DNA of 27,593 nucleotides from Prevotella sp. UBA5387 (GTDB taxonomy: Bacteria > Bacteroidota > Bacteroidia > Bacteroidales > Bacteroidaceae): contig DHOP01000080.1 of assembly GCA_002407775.1 (NCBI GenBank), positions 3,716 through 31,308 of the forward strand. The letters are read 5' to 3'. Each line of letters opens with the position of its first letter. Position 1 is the stretch's first letter. Below, in pieces: positions 1 through 8,160 of the stretch. Under the pieces are notes generated by a model. That model did no database searches. It saw only the letters and a program-made list of their open reading frames with translations, and was not told the DNA's origin. The position numbers and the translations under genes are program-made.

Positions 1-446
1 CCCCCCTGACCCTCAGGGATAACCTTTGTGGCACAGTAGCAAGAAACAGTTTCCATCAATTTGAGTACCCATCGAAAAAACCCCTTACTTCCTTGATATC
101 GTAGGCCAGTAACAGTATAAACCCGATGATGCACCCCTGCCCATTTACCTGCTAAAAGACCAAGCAATGAACCTTTTGGAGTGTTGCAATGCAAGATATA
201 TGGTCGTTCCTTCCGAAACAAATTATAAAGTTTCCACAAACACTTAATATCTGACACTAAAGAAATCTCACGATGCATCGGAATATCTATAACCCTAATA
301 CCCTCTCTCTTCCCAACTTCTTGTAATAGTCCAGTATCTGCTGCCACACCCAAGATCTCGTAATACTGACTCATGAACTTCAGTTGTCCCAGAACCAACT
401 TATCCAGCGACAAGTCTATGGTTGTCAAACGTAATAATTTTTGCAT
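1..446 (-). CDS. Glycosyltransferase, GT4-like, N-terminal part (runs off the window)
   Basis: I translated this by hand from an ATG at 446. It stays open to the window edge for about 148 residues. The translation has the N-terminal half of a GT-B, GT4-type glycosyltransferase: a beta-strand start (QKLLRLTTID), then HCNTPKGSLLGLLAG around residue 95-110 and a VYTVTGLRYQG stretch. These match the acceptor-side domain of capsule/O-antigen enzymes that move a sugar from a nucleotide donor to a lipid-linked intermediate at the inner membrane. The donor-binding half with the E-x7-E motif lies outside the window. The start follows the stop of the NTP_transf_5 gene by about 20 bp, so it is probably the next gene of the same operon. 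The exact sugar cannot be told. Confidence 0.8.
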   Translation of the reverse strand, partial: MQKLLRLTTIDLSLDKLVLGQLKFMSQYYEILGVAADTGLLQEVGKREGIRVIDIPMHREISLVSDIKCLWKLYNLFRKERPYILHCNTPKGSLLGLLAGKWAGVHHRVYTVTGLRYQGSKGFFRWVLKLMETVSCYCATKVIPEGQG

Positions 447-465
447 CAAACTATGAAATCAACTG

Positions 466-1560
466 TCAAATTACTCGATTGAAAGACTTCCAAATTTTTC
501 TAGGCAATTGGAGAACCATTTTTGCCCTAATCTCTCGAGGTGATAATGTATAAAACATTCTATATAGACGCAATTTCAACATGAAAGATTCCAGATAATA
601 GCCAATCCCAGAACGAGCAACAGACTTCCTGTTACTGAATCCAAAATTTCCGCCTTCCAAAACCACCTTCATGATTATTGGCACAGATCTATTTGCCTTA
701 TCATTAATAGGTATAGGGCAATCATCAACCGGCATTCCCAATATATCAATAAGCACTGCTTCCACAGCAACAAAAGCTCGGTGCATATCCAAAGCATGTA
801 AATGGTCATTCAACTGTTGTCGGTCTATTTTCATGTTGTAGGAATGCAGCAGAACCGCCATATCACAAAACTGACGCAACCCGACACCAAGTTCAATCAA
901 GTGTCTTTGATAAAGATGGAGAAAGGTGTAAAGTATATTGAGTGTTGGATCCAATGAAGGAACTAAAGTCTTTTTCTCGCCTATTGTGACATTTATTTTG
1001 TTCGAATAAAGGTCTAGATTTTGCCAATATTTCTGATTTCGACAACTGAAAAAGTCGATGAGTTCAAAATGCATCTCAAACTTTACATCATGGTATTCAA
1101 AAGACAAATGTCCTGACTCTTCATCCCCTATTTCAAAATTCACATTCCACGCATCCGCAATAAACGTTCTTACTTGCTCAAAGTCTACTTTGGGTACAAT
1201 GAAGTCAATATCTCCGGGCGTACGGCAACCACGTTTAGGATATAACGCGTCAATAGTTTGGCCTTTCACTACAAGGAATTGGCAATGATGCCTTGTCAGC
1301 AATGTACACAACTCTTCAAGTGCTGAATTTACTTTCTCATTGTCGGAAGCAATAGTACCAGCTTGTGCATAGGCTGAGAAAATATCCATACGCTCTAGCT
1401 TGAACTCCTTGTCTATAAGCTCATTTGACAAAATGCCCAATAAGGTTTGCTTTTCAGCAAATTGGCTCAATGCTTCATATTCAGTATGGCATAGTTGACG
1501 ACTGGAAACATTTCTACCCCACAGGAAACTTTGTATTATTTCAAACAGCCTCTGCATCAT
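466..1560 (-). CDS. NTP_transf_5-family putative nucleotidyltransferase
   Basis: This 364-residue protein fits the uncharacterised nucleotidyltransferase family PF14907. Around residues 97-119 it has a VVKG motif followed by GDID (G116, D117, D119), the metal-binding signature of the polymerase-beta-like nucleotidyltransferase fold. It keeps the conserved family C-terminal pattern GVGLRQFCDMAVLL and a late GGNFGF motif. Members are often found in bacterial polysaccharide loci, but their substrate is not established, so I assign no reaction. It begins with two adjacent Met codons; 1560 and 1557 are both possible. A second, N-terminally truncated member lies at 25446-26366, giving two copies near the two ends of this window. 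The plus-strand frames overlapping it look like shadows. Confidence 0.82.
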   Translation of the reverse strand: MMQRLFEIIQSFLWGRNVSSRQLCHTEYEALSQFAEKQTLLGILSNELIDKEFKLERMDIFSAYAQAGTIASDNEKVNSALEELCTLLTRHHCQFLVVKGQTIDALYPKRGCRTPGDIDFIVPKVDFEQVRTFIADAWNVNFEIGDEESGHLSFEYHDVKFEMHFELIDFFSCRNQKYWQNLDLYSNKINVTIGEKKTLVPSLDPTLNILYTFLHLYQRHLIELGVGLRQFCDMAVLLHSYNMKIDRQQLNDHLHALDMHRAFVAVEAVLIDILGMPVDDCPIPINDKANRSVPIIMKVVLEGGNFGFSNRKSVARSGIGYYLESFMLKLRLYRMFYTLSPREIRAKMVLQLPRKIWKSFNRVI

Positions 1561-1571
1561 TAGCTGATATT

Positions 1572-1718
1572 CTAATTGTAAAAGTGATTTTTCATGGCAC
1601 TCTTAATCGACCATTTCATGATGGCTATTTCAATGGCACTGAGGTACAATGTAACCAGCCCACCATTTAGTAGCAAACACAGCGCGGTTACTAGCCTATC
1701 GGACATCATCACCATCAT
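1572..1718 (-). CDS. Small hydrophobic ORF, 48 residues, function unknown
   Basis: The gap between a GT4 gene (ends 1739) and the NTP_transf_5 gene (starts 1560) holds a 48-codon frame beginning with a double ATG at 1718. It ends 11 bp before the next start. The translation has one hydrophobic stretch (LVTALCLLLNGGLVTLYL, residues about 9-26) and then a basic tail rich in Lys, which would fit a single membrane segment. Spacing on both sides is operon-like. I do not recognise a family. It could be a genuine small membrane protein or the decayed 3' end of a lost gene, as other gaps in this window are. Confidence 0.3.
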   Translation of the reverse strand: MMVMMSDRLVTALCLLLNGGLVTLYLSAIEIAIMKWSIKSAMKNHFYN

Positions 1719-1738
1719 TTCCCACTGCCATTACAATG

Positions 1739-2806
1739 TTATTTTAAGACTAAGTCCTGATACACTTGGTTATACTGTTCCACCATTTTACTGATATCAT
1801 ACTGTTGAGCGCGAAGATAGCAGCGATCAGCAATGAATTGATAAAACGATACATCATCATGCAACCGCTTAATAATATCCGACAAAGCTTGTGCATCGCC
1901 ATGAGGAAAGAGTAAACCGTAATTCTTTGTAACCTCTCGCAATCCATCGACATCACTTGCCACAAAGGGCTTTCCACAAGCCATTCCCTCAATGTTGGAG
2001 AGAGAGAGACCCTCGAAATGAGATGACATCACAACTACATCGGCAGCATGAAGCACATTAGGAACGTCATTCCGCAAACCAAGGAATTTGACACTTGATG
2101 AAACTCTTAGTTCCTCTACAAGTTTCTCCAAAATCTTTCTTCGCTCTCCGTCTCCCACCAACCATAGTTCATAATTGTCAGGCAACATTGCAATCGCCCT
2201 AATCACAGTATCCTGATCCTTTTGATAGCGAAAGCCAGCTACCATAACCACGGCAAACTTGCTCGGATGTGATAATTCGGCGTCAGGCAGTGCAGCATGA
2301 AATGCAGACACGTCCACACCATTATATATAGTACATATATTGTCAAAGTTTGCACTTAAATACTCTCTAAGATTCTGTTCTGCTTTGTCTGAAATACATA
2401 TTATACGACTATATTGGTGATACATCCATCGATCTATTGAAACATACCACTTCCAACTGCGACGACGGTTGGAAGTGTTATGCTCGGTGGTGCAAAGCAC
2501 CACCGAGCATAACACTTTAGCTATCGCAGAATAGAGTTGTGGTGCAGTGTTGTGAGTATGAACAATGTCATAATGTCGCATCACTCGAGTCAATCTGATA
2601 AGATTACGCAGCCCATAACATGACTTTCCAAATTTCATCACCTTGATACCTTCGTCCTCAAGATTGTGCTTGAACTGCGTGTCGCACCCTTTAAACACAG
2701 CCACATCTACTTCGTTACCCAGATTCCGAAGCATAGGTGCAATCTGACTCACTAATTTCTCTGCACCACCGGTTTCTAGTGAAGATATAACTTGAAGAAT
2801 CCTCAT
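1739..2806 (-). CDS. Glycosyltransferase family 4 (GT-B, retaining)
   Basis: This 355-residue protein has both GT4 Rossmann domains. The N-terminal domain has the GGAEKL loop at residues 13-18 and an IVHTHN strand at 81-86. The C-terminal donor domain has VMVAGFRYQKDQ (187-198), LVGDGERR (216-223) and the E-x7-E catalytic/donor motif, E265 and E273 in SHFEGLSLSNIEG. It should transfer a sugar from a nucleotide donor to the growing lipid-linked repeat unit in the cytoplasm. Its start overlaps the stop of the upstream GT2 gene by 4 bp (ATGA), which implies translational coupling. The stretch coding for residues 97-112 also forms a perfect 21-bp hairpin. The donor sugar is unknown. Confidence 0.9.
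   Translation of the reverse strand: MRILQVISSLETGGAEKLVSQIAPMLRNLGNEVDVAVFKGCDTQFKHNLEDEGIKVMKFGKSCYGLRNLIRLTRVMRHYDIVHTHNTAPQLYSAIAKVLCSVVLCTTEHNTSNRRRSWKWYVSIDRWMYHQYSRIICISDKAEQNLREYLSANFDNICTIYNGVDVSAFHAALPDAELSHPSKFAVVMVAGFRYQKDQDTVIRAIAMLPDNYELWLVGDGERRKILEKLVEELRVSSSVKFLGLRNDVPNVLHAADVVVMSSHFEGLSLSNIEGMACGKPFVASDVDGLREVTKNYGLLFPHGDAQALSDIIKRLHDDVSFYQFIADRCYLRAQQYDISKMVEQYNQVYQDLVLK
2473..2517. repeat. Perfect 21-bp inverted repeat with 3-nt loop inside a GT4 coding sequence
   Basis: Bases 2473-2493 pair with 2497-2517 without a mismatch, around the loop AAA at 2494-2496. The repeat lies wholly inside the GT4 gene and encodes residues 97-112 in the open frame. On the coding strand it is followed by a mixed sequence, not a T-run, so it does not look like an intrinsic terminator. 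Confidence 0.95.
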
Positions 2807-3714
2807 CGTTTATCCAATAAATGCATTATATCACCGACAGGCTTAAAAACATACCAGTACCATTCAACTGTTGTATCCCCTGCATGATGTAGACATGCAT
2901 GAAAGCGCCAATAATTAATTGCCGCCTTTATCTTATAAATAAATGGTATGTCTTTATATTCTAACATCTCTCCGTATGTCATACAAGAAGCAACAGGACT
3001 TTCCATCCTTATTTTTACAATTGAATTCGTCAATCCCCCTTCTAAGTAATCACGAAGATAAACAACATCATTAAATAATTTCAATTTATACTTTTGAGCA
3101 ATTCTAAACCAAACTAACTGTTCAGGACAGAACTTTTCTTGCTGAATCACAGGGAAAAAAAAGTTACGGAGAATATCTGTTCGAAAGATTTCACACATAT
3201 CACCGGAGATTCGCAGTCTATACCTCATGTCAATAGAGTCTGTCAAAACATCGTTCAACACCATACTTCCAATCCTTTTACCATTATAATGCGCCATATA
3301 AAAGCACATCCCCCCTAGTTCCTGGCGTTGTGAAACTGAGAGCAACGACCACTTACCGACAATAGTTTCGATGGCTTTTGGAGGCAGTTCATCATCAGAG
3401 TCCAAGATCAAACACAACTCTCCCCTCGCTTTGGTCACTCCCAAATTCAACGCGGTATGCTTCCCACCATTAGGCTTTCTATAATAAGACAAAGCGAAAC
3501 TTCGCGGCATCAGATCTGAATCTTCATCATAATCTAAACATTCATTCAGACGCTGGATCTCTTGTATCTCATCAGCTAACAGCTCCTTGCTACCATCATC
3601 CACAATAATCCATTCAAAATCTTTACACGTCTGCTTATCCAGACAATGAAACAATCTCTGTAAGTATTCCTTCCTATTGAAAATAGGAGTTATGACTGTT
3701 AATCGTGGGTTCAT
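2803..3714 (-). CDS. Glycosyltransferase family 2 (GT-A, inverting)
   Basis: This 303-residue protein opens with the GT2 nucleotide-binding strand TVITPIFNR (6-14) and has WIIVDDGS (35-42). The metal-binding acidic motif LILDSDDE, with DSDD at 105-108, follows after GGKHTALNLG (83-92), a common GT2 arrangement. No membrane segment is evident, so it should work in the cytoplasm at the inner membrane face, adding one sugar to the repeat unit. It lies 35 bp after the EpsG-like polymerase gene and overlaps the following GT4 gene by 4 bp, so it is within the operon. The acceptor and sugar cannot be read from the sequence. Confidence 0.9.
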   Translation of the reverse strand: MNPRLTVITPIFNRKEYLQRLFHCLDKQTCKDFEWIIVDDGSKELLADEIQEIQRLNECLDYDEDSDLMPRSFALSYYRKPNGGKHTALNLGVTKARGELCLILDSDDELPPKAIETIVGKWSLLSVSQRQELGGMCFYMAHYNGKRIGSMVLNDVLTDSIDMRYRLRISGDMCEIFRTDILRNFFFPVIQQEKFCPEQLVWFRIAQKYKLKLFNDVVYLRDYLEGGLTNSIVKIRMESPVASCMTYGEMLEYKDIPFIYKIKAAINYWRFHACLHHAGDTTVEWYWYVFKPVGDIMHLLDKR

Positions 3715-3749
3715 CTAAGAGCAAATTCTAAAAGTTTAATCGTGAAATC

Positions 3750-4922
3750 TCATCTTTGAGGGAGTCCTCCAAAAACAGGTCTGTAGAACTTGTCATTTTT
3801 ATAATAATCATCGTATTCGTATCTTTCCTCTATGTCATCGCCTTGACGCACGCCATTGGTTAGGAAAGTCTTGTAAGGCGACAACTGCATGCCCCACAAC
3901 ATTAAGACCCTTAAATACAAAACTACCATGACAGTAATGACTATCAATTTCTGCTTTCCCCACTTTGGCTCTTTGCCCAAAATTTCAGCTATCGTGTAAA
4001 TGATGCCTATCAGGAAGAACCAGCTCATACGACCTCCATCCAAAAAACGAACAAAGAAGCAGAGCACAAAAATGAAAGCCAGTGCTATATTGAACATACA
4101 CAAAGATAACCTGTTTCTGCCGATAGAGTCATAGTTCCTCAACATGATATATAGGAAAAATCCCGCCTCTAATATATAAGCAATACGCGCACCACCAACT
4201 GCAGAAACGGATAAATCCGTTTTTTCTTCATTAACGGCTCCTCCCAAAGTGTTAAAAAGATAGGTCGAGACAGGTGTCAGCCCAAGCAACAAAGAGAAAA
4301 CTATGATAATCACAATTTGATTCTTTGTAAAATGACTTCTAGCGACAAAGTAGATGCCTCCGGCCAATAAAGCACTATTATGGAATGTAGCTGCTAATAT
4401 TATGATGGTAAAAAAAGGAATCGGTCTTCTTTGAACAGCATAAGGAATTGCAAACCAAGCAATACATAATGCCATGATCTGCCTGAAATAAGTAAAAGTG
4501 AAGAAATAGTAAATACAAAATAGAAGGAAAAAAGCAAGGATGGGATATTTACTGTATCGAGTAATGTGTCTGAAAAGCGTAACATACATCAATAAGGTGG
4601 TAATCAACACGAAAATATATCTGTTTGACGTGACGAAGGTCAAAAGATAATTGTATAATGCATATCCCTTTTCCTTGTCTGCATATATGAATGCAGAGGT
4701 ATTGAGGAGGTTAATACCACGAGCTCGATCATCTGCCGTTCCATCAAAGATTTCGCCATATATGTATCTGTCATAACCACCGAGCATATCTCCCAAACCA
4801 CATACAAGGGCGATAAAAAACACCCAAAACACAACGAGCTTTTTATACTTATTGTATTCTGAAGAACTGACAAACAGTACTAAAGACAATATAATTAGCA
4901 ATTCTATGATGTATATCAGCAT
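3750..4922 (-). CDS. EpsG-family polysaccharide polymerase (Wzy-like)
   Basis: This 390-residue, strongly hydrophobic protein has about ten membrane segments. The first helix is followed by the SSEYNKYKK turn and then GLGDMLGGYDRYIYGEIFD, typical of the EpsG family (PF14897). The central part contains FRQIMALCIAWFAI and HNSALLAG, the conserved histidine region found in EpsG/Wzy-type enzymes. Such proteins join flipped lipid-linked repeat units on the outer face of the inner membrane. It is the only polymerase candidate in the window, so I take it to be the Wzy of this locus and the partner of the flippase at 13943-15487. A 73-bp gap separates it from the preceding acyltransferase gene. EpsG/Wzy sequences diverge strongly, so the specific linkage is unknown. 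Confidence 0.85.
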   Translation of the reverse strand: MLIYIIELLIILSLVLFVSSSEYNKYKKLVVFWVFFIALVCGLGDMLGGYDRYIYGEIFDGTADDRARGINLLNTSAFIYADKEKGYALYNYLLTFVTSNRYIFVLITTLLMYVTLFRHITRYSKYPILAFFLLFCIYYFFTFTYFRQIMALCIAWFAIPYAVQRRPIPFFTIIILAATFHNSALLAGGIYFVARSHFTKNQIVIIIVFSLLLGLTPVSTYLFNTLGGAVNEEKTDLSVSAVGGARIAYILEAGFFLYIMLRNYDSIGRNRLSLCMFNIALAFIFVLCFFVRFLDGGRMSWFFLIGIIYTIAEILGKEPKWGKQKLIVITVMVVLYLRVLMLWGMQLSPYKTFLTNGVRQGDDIEERYEYDDYYKNDKFYRPVFGGLPQR

Positions 4923-4995
4923 ATAATCATCATTAATCGTTATCTTACTTTTAATATTTTGTCATGTAGACGTTAAGATTTAAATAATCTTTTCA

Positions 4996-5982
4996 CTAAT
5001 ATTGCCCCCCATATAAGACAATATTCATCCATTTATTCTTGCTTGTTTTTTTGATTAAAAACACACACAGCATGCATGTTAATGCAGAGATAACCAACGT
5101 AAGACAATAATTTACAATAATATTGTTGCCCGCAAAGTATTTAAAAAAGTGCCGATACAAATCCTCAAATACATATTGGATGATTAAAGTCTGCATAACA
5201 TAAATACCCAAAGTATATCGTCCCCAATCTGACAGAAAATTCTGTTTATGGCTTTCTTTGGAAAACTTTTTAAAAAGGGAAATAAAGAAGAGACTCCCAG
5301 ACAATCCAGCCAGGTATTTAGCTATGATCAAATATAGCGAATTATTCCATGTATCATAGCTCATAACTAAATTAGTAAAATCCCATTGATTATATAACAT
5401 AATTACTAATATAGAAAAAAAGACAAGCCCAGATGTTATTAATATTTTCTGATTATTTCGATCTAATTGACTATCACGTTTCCTGAGAAAATATCCCACC
5501 CAAAAAAATGAAAACATGAAATTAAACTGGAATGTAGTTCCCAGTGGCAACAAGAAAGATATTAAAACAGAAACTGCACAAAGAATACCGTCAGAAAAAG
5601 GAGTTTTCAATAAAAACCAGAAAGCCATTTGGCTAACAAACAACACCTTTAAGAACCAAGAATTTCCTATTAATTCTGCAACTATTCTTTTTTCCGGTCT
5701 ATCCGTACACAGACTATATAAGGTAATTATCAATGTCCACGTCAACACAGGAAGTAACAAAGACTGAGTTTTTCTCTTGGAAAATAGCAAAAATGGCGTT
5801 TTAAAGTTTTGAGAGAAGTAACCACTGATAATAATGAACAAGGGCATATGAAATGTATAGATTATCTGATACGTTAGACTACTAAGTAGTCCACTATGGA
5901 TATAAAATAAATAATAACCTAAAATAACAAGATAAATAGCAAATAGTTTTAACCTGTCAAAATACAAAATTCGTATATTCAT
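4996..5982 (-). CDS. Membrane acyltransferase, acyltransferase-3 family, atypical active site
   Basis: This integral membrane protein has about ten helices and the family sequence FHMPLFIIISGYF near the start, placing it in acyltransferase family 3 (PF01757). These enzymes add O-acetyl or similar groups to polysaccharides. The frame is open to 6024, but I choose the ATG at 5982 (328 residues): it lies 10 bp after the upstream stop, and the protein then begins just before the first helix as is usual. In that helix the family has a basic residue-X10-His pair. Here K12 is present but the His position is Tyr23 (VILGYY), so catalysis may be lost or altered. Base composition is very AT-rich compared with the genes at 12-16 kb. 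Confidence 0.82.
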   Translation of the reverse strand: MNIRILYFDRLKLFAIYLVILGYYLFYIHSGLLSSLTYQIIYTFHMPLFIIISGYFSQNFKTPFLLFSKRKTQSLLLPVLTWTLIITLYSLCTDRPEKRIVAELIGNSWFLKVLFVSQMAFWFLLKTPFSDGILCAVSVLISFLLPLGTTFQFNFMFSFFWVGYFLRKRDSQLDRNNQKILITSGLVFFSILVIMLYNQWDFTNLVMSYDTWNNSLYLIIAKYLAGLSGSLFFISLFKKFSKESHKQNFLSDWGRYTLGIYVMQTLIIQYVFEDLYRHFFKYFAGNNIIVNYCLTLVISALTCMLCVFLIKKTSKNKWMNIVLYGGQY

Positions 5983-5992
5983 TTGCGAAAAT

Positions 5993-7084
5993 CTATAATC
6001 TGACTTCCTTATATTGATTTTCACCTAACATGGACGCTCGCTTTGGGAAGCCACTATTCATTAATAGTTTATCTGTTACTTGGTAAGTAACTGATGCATA
6101 ACTTAACATAAAGAAATCCACAAAAGATTTCATATAGACTTTTTCATCTGCATCGAAGGTGAATCCCATATGCACAACCTTCCCTGGGATAATATATAGC
6201 CAATCTTGATTAGTCGACGGTCGGCTGTTCCCATCCTCATATATCTTAGAATAAAGTTTATCTAAGAATAGAGAACTGTCTGCTGTTACCAATATTTTCT
6301 TACCTATGGTTTGTTGATGAATTCGTTCCACACATTTGATGCAAAGCTGGATATATTCTTCTCGTTTCTCAGCAGGGAGCACGTCACCACCTTCTTTAAA
6401 GTCACCTAAAAGTTGTCGAAACCGAAAAGTCATAGAGATATAACTTCCTTTTCCGCCCAGTTGTTTAAGATGATGGTCAATTTGTTCCTGCAACTCCTTT
6501 GACGGTTTGAAGAGTTCCTCAAATAATTGCCCAAAATTGTCTTCAGCCGTGGCCATATTCGAGTAAACATGTATTTGCTCATATCTCTTTCTTAAGAAAT
6601 GCCGCAGGAATGTTATTTGTGCATAACGCTGAATGGGATTCTTCAAGTTATGCCTATAGGTCAAAATTGTACAAGGGTAACATCTATCAGTATCCCATAT
6701 AATATCTTCGTTCCTTATCTGCCAATCATATTGGTTTGGTTGAATATAATCCTGAATATGTAATGGCTCAAATACGATCCGAAAAGGTAAGTTTTGTCTT
6801 TTACATTCTGCATAGATAGAGATGATACCTCGAAATCGGTCGGATAGCCCCCCAGAAAATGTCGTTTCTCTCTGTACCATGTAAATCACAGTTTTCGAGT
6901 TTTGACGCAATTGACGTTCTGGGTCATTAGATAAATTTATCCCGCCACCCTGCTGTCTCCGAATATAAAACTTACTATATAATGGCAACAAGAGAGTTTT
7001 TCTAAATTTATAATTACTTACTCCAATTGGAATAAAGGAGAAAAGAAATGAATAGACTCTATACAAAATATTTCTCAACCTCAT
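5993..7084 (-). CDS. Fucosyltransferase-like GT-B protein (putative)
   Basis: This 363-residue protein has a basic, partly hydrophobic N-terminus. At residues 78-86 it has GGLSDRFRG, which resembles the glycine-rich first loop of GDP-fucose-using transferases of the GT11/GT23/GT65 type. Further on come PLHIQDYIQPNQYDW and, around residue 215-230, TFRFRQLLGDF, where such enzymes have their arginine-containing donor motif. The C-terminal part (VDFFMLSYAS) resembles the region after which these folds end. It lies next to a clear GT11 gene, which supports a fucose-related role. The match is by pattern only. It could be another nucleotide-sugar transferase, and the donor is inferred. Confidence 0.55.
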   Translation of the reverse strand: MRLRNILYRVYSFLFSFIPIGVSNYKFRKTLLLPLYSKFYIRRQQGGGINLSNDPERQLRQNSKTVIYMVQRETTFSGGLSDRFRGIISIYAECKRQNLPFRIVFEPLHIQDYIQPNQYDWQIRNEDIIWDTDRCYPCTILTYRHNLKNPIQRYAQITFLRHFLRKRYEQIHVYSNMATAEDNFGQLFEELFKPSKELQEQIDHHLKQLGGKGSYISMTFRFRQLLGDFKEGGDVLPAEKREEYIQLCIKCVERIHQQTIGKKILVTADSSLFLDKLYSKIYEDGNSRPSTNQDWLYIIPGKVVHMGFTFDADEKVYMKSFVDFFMLSYASVTYQVTDKLLMNSGFPKRASMLGENQYKEVRL

Positions 7085-7188
7085 AGGTCTAAAGCTTTTG
7101 ATTTATTAATATATAATCGCCATCCTCCCAATAATAACCTATCAACAATTCTAACCATCTTTAATCGATAGGTAATAACGCCCAACAT
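7081..7188 (-). other. 35-codon ORF or remnant overlapping the next gene's start (ATGA)
   Basis: The 146-bp gap before the fucosyltransferase-like gene contains a 35-codon frame from the ATG at 7188. Its TGA overlaps the next ATG by 4 bp (7081-7084), the same coupling used by real gene pairs in this locus. The peptide is basic and amphipathic (for example VRIVDRLLLGGWRLY). The frame stays open 13 codons further upstream, back to a TAG just after the GT11 stop. I see no family. It may be the surviving 3' end of a deleted gene rather than a functional peptide. Confidence 0.22.
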
Positions 7189-7230
7189 ATTGCAAAGAAC
7201 CTTGAAAGACCTAAAAATGCAATGCTGCTA

Positions 7231-8160
7231 TTATTTTTCATTGATTTGGTTTGTTGTTTGAAGACAGACAAAACCTTCTTGGATCAACTTTGAATTCTTA
7301 ACTTGATGAGGAAACCATTTGTCAGGAGAAATAACCACTTTATTAGGATTTCTACTTAAATATTGAGCCCACCATGAAAATGTGCTATTTGAAATAATAA
7401 AGTGTTTACAACTATACATCAATCTTATCTTCTCCCAGACGGGGTCCGTTCCCGACTCAAAATACATTGTGTTGGATTGTTCAAAATTTGCCTTGACCCA
7501 ATCAATATCATCTGAGAAAAATATAAAAACAGGACTATCTACACGCTTTTTAATCTCTTCTATACCTCTTTCAAAATAATCCTTATCGCAGAGAAAGAAG
7601 TCTTTCTTAAATTTATCAGATAAGAAATCGCCTCTTCTGATGGTTACACACACAGAATTCGTTTTTTTAATGATATCCATTAATCCTTGGTTACTATCAA
7701 GCAATGGACTTTTAGGGGTAAATTCTTTCTGTAATATTTCTTTTATGTCATCAAAACATGCCGGGGTTTCACATAGGCCAAACGTGAAAATATTTTGATG
7801 ATCTGAAAGCAGGACAGGATAATTGTTATAATTAAAATATATGCCGTTTTGGAACAACCTACTTGTATCCAATTCGTAATCATAATCGGCTGAACAATGA
7901 GAAGCAGCAATATGTCTTAAATATGCAAACTTTTGTTTAATACTTCCATATTTTAGTATTAAGTTGTCTCGAGAATATATATATTCCTGAATTTGGAAAA
8001 AACGGAGAACATCTGTGAAGCCGCTGTCTTTTTTATTGGAAAGATGACTAAAATCAAAAACCAACTGTTCCTGCCTCTGTCTCAAATACATTAGTTTTCT
8101 AGCTAGCGCATACATCAAAAACTGATTACCTAAACGCCCTCCCATTGTTACTCCAATCAT
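7231..8160 (-). CDS. Alpha-1,2-fucosyltransferase, GT11 family
   Basis: This 309-residue protein has the three GT11 (PF01531) landmarks in order: GGRLGNQ at 7-13, the donor-binding motif IRRGDF at 174-179, and FSDDIDWVKANF (215-226) followed by ISNSTFSWWAQYLS (256-269). GT11 enzymes move L-fucose from GDP-fucose to the 2-position of a terminal sugar. The family motif usually reads HxRRxD; here the His position is Thr173, a variant to note but probably tolerated since both arginines and the Asp remain. It overlaps the preceding GT2 stop by 4 bp. Fucosylation of the repeat unit, perhaps to mimic host glycans, is the inferred role. GDP-fucose genes are not in the window. Confidence 0.9.
   Translation of the reverse strand: MIGVTMGGRLGNQFLMYALARKLMYLRQRQEQLVFDFSHLSNKKDSGFTDVLRFFQIQEYIYSRDNLILKYGSIKQKFAYLRHIAASHCSADYDYELDTSRLFQNGIYFNYNNYPVLLSDHQNIFTFGLCETPACFDDIKEILQKEFTPKSPLLDSNQGLMDIIKKTNSVCVTIRRGDFLSDKFKKDFFLCDKDYFERGIEEIKKRVDSPVFIFFSDDIDWVKANFEQSNTMYFESGTDPVWEKIRLMYSCKHFIISNSTFSWWAQYLSRNPNKVVISPDKWFPHQVKNSKLIQEGFVCLQTTNQINEK

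Noticed and set aside
2473..2517. Hairpin as a transcription terminator
   Set aside because: It lies mid-gene and no T-run follows on the coding strand.
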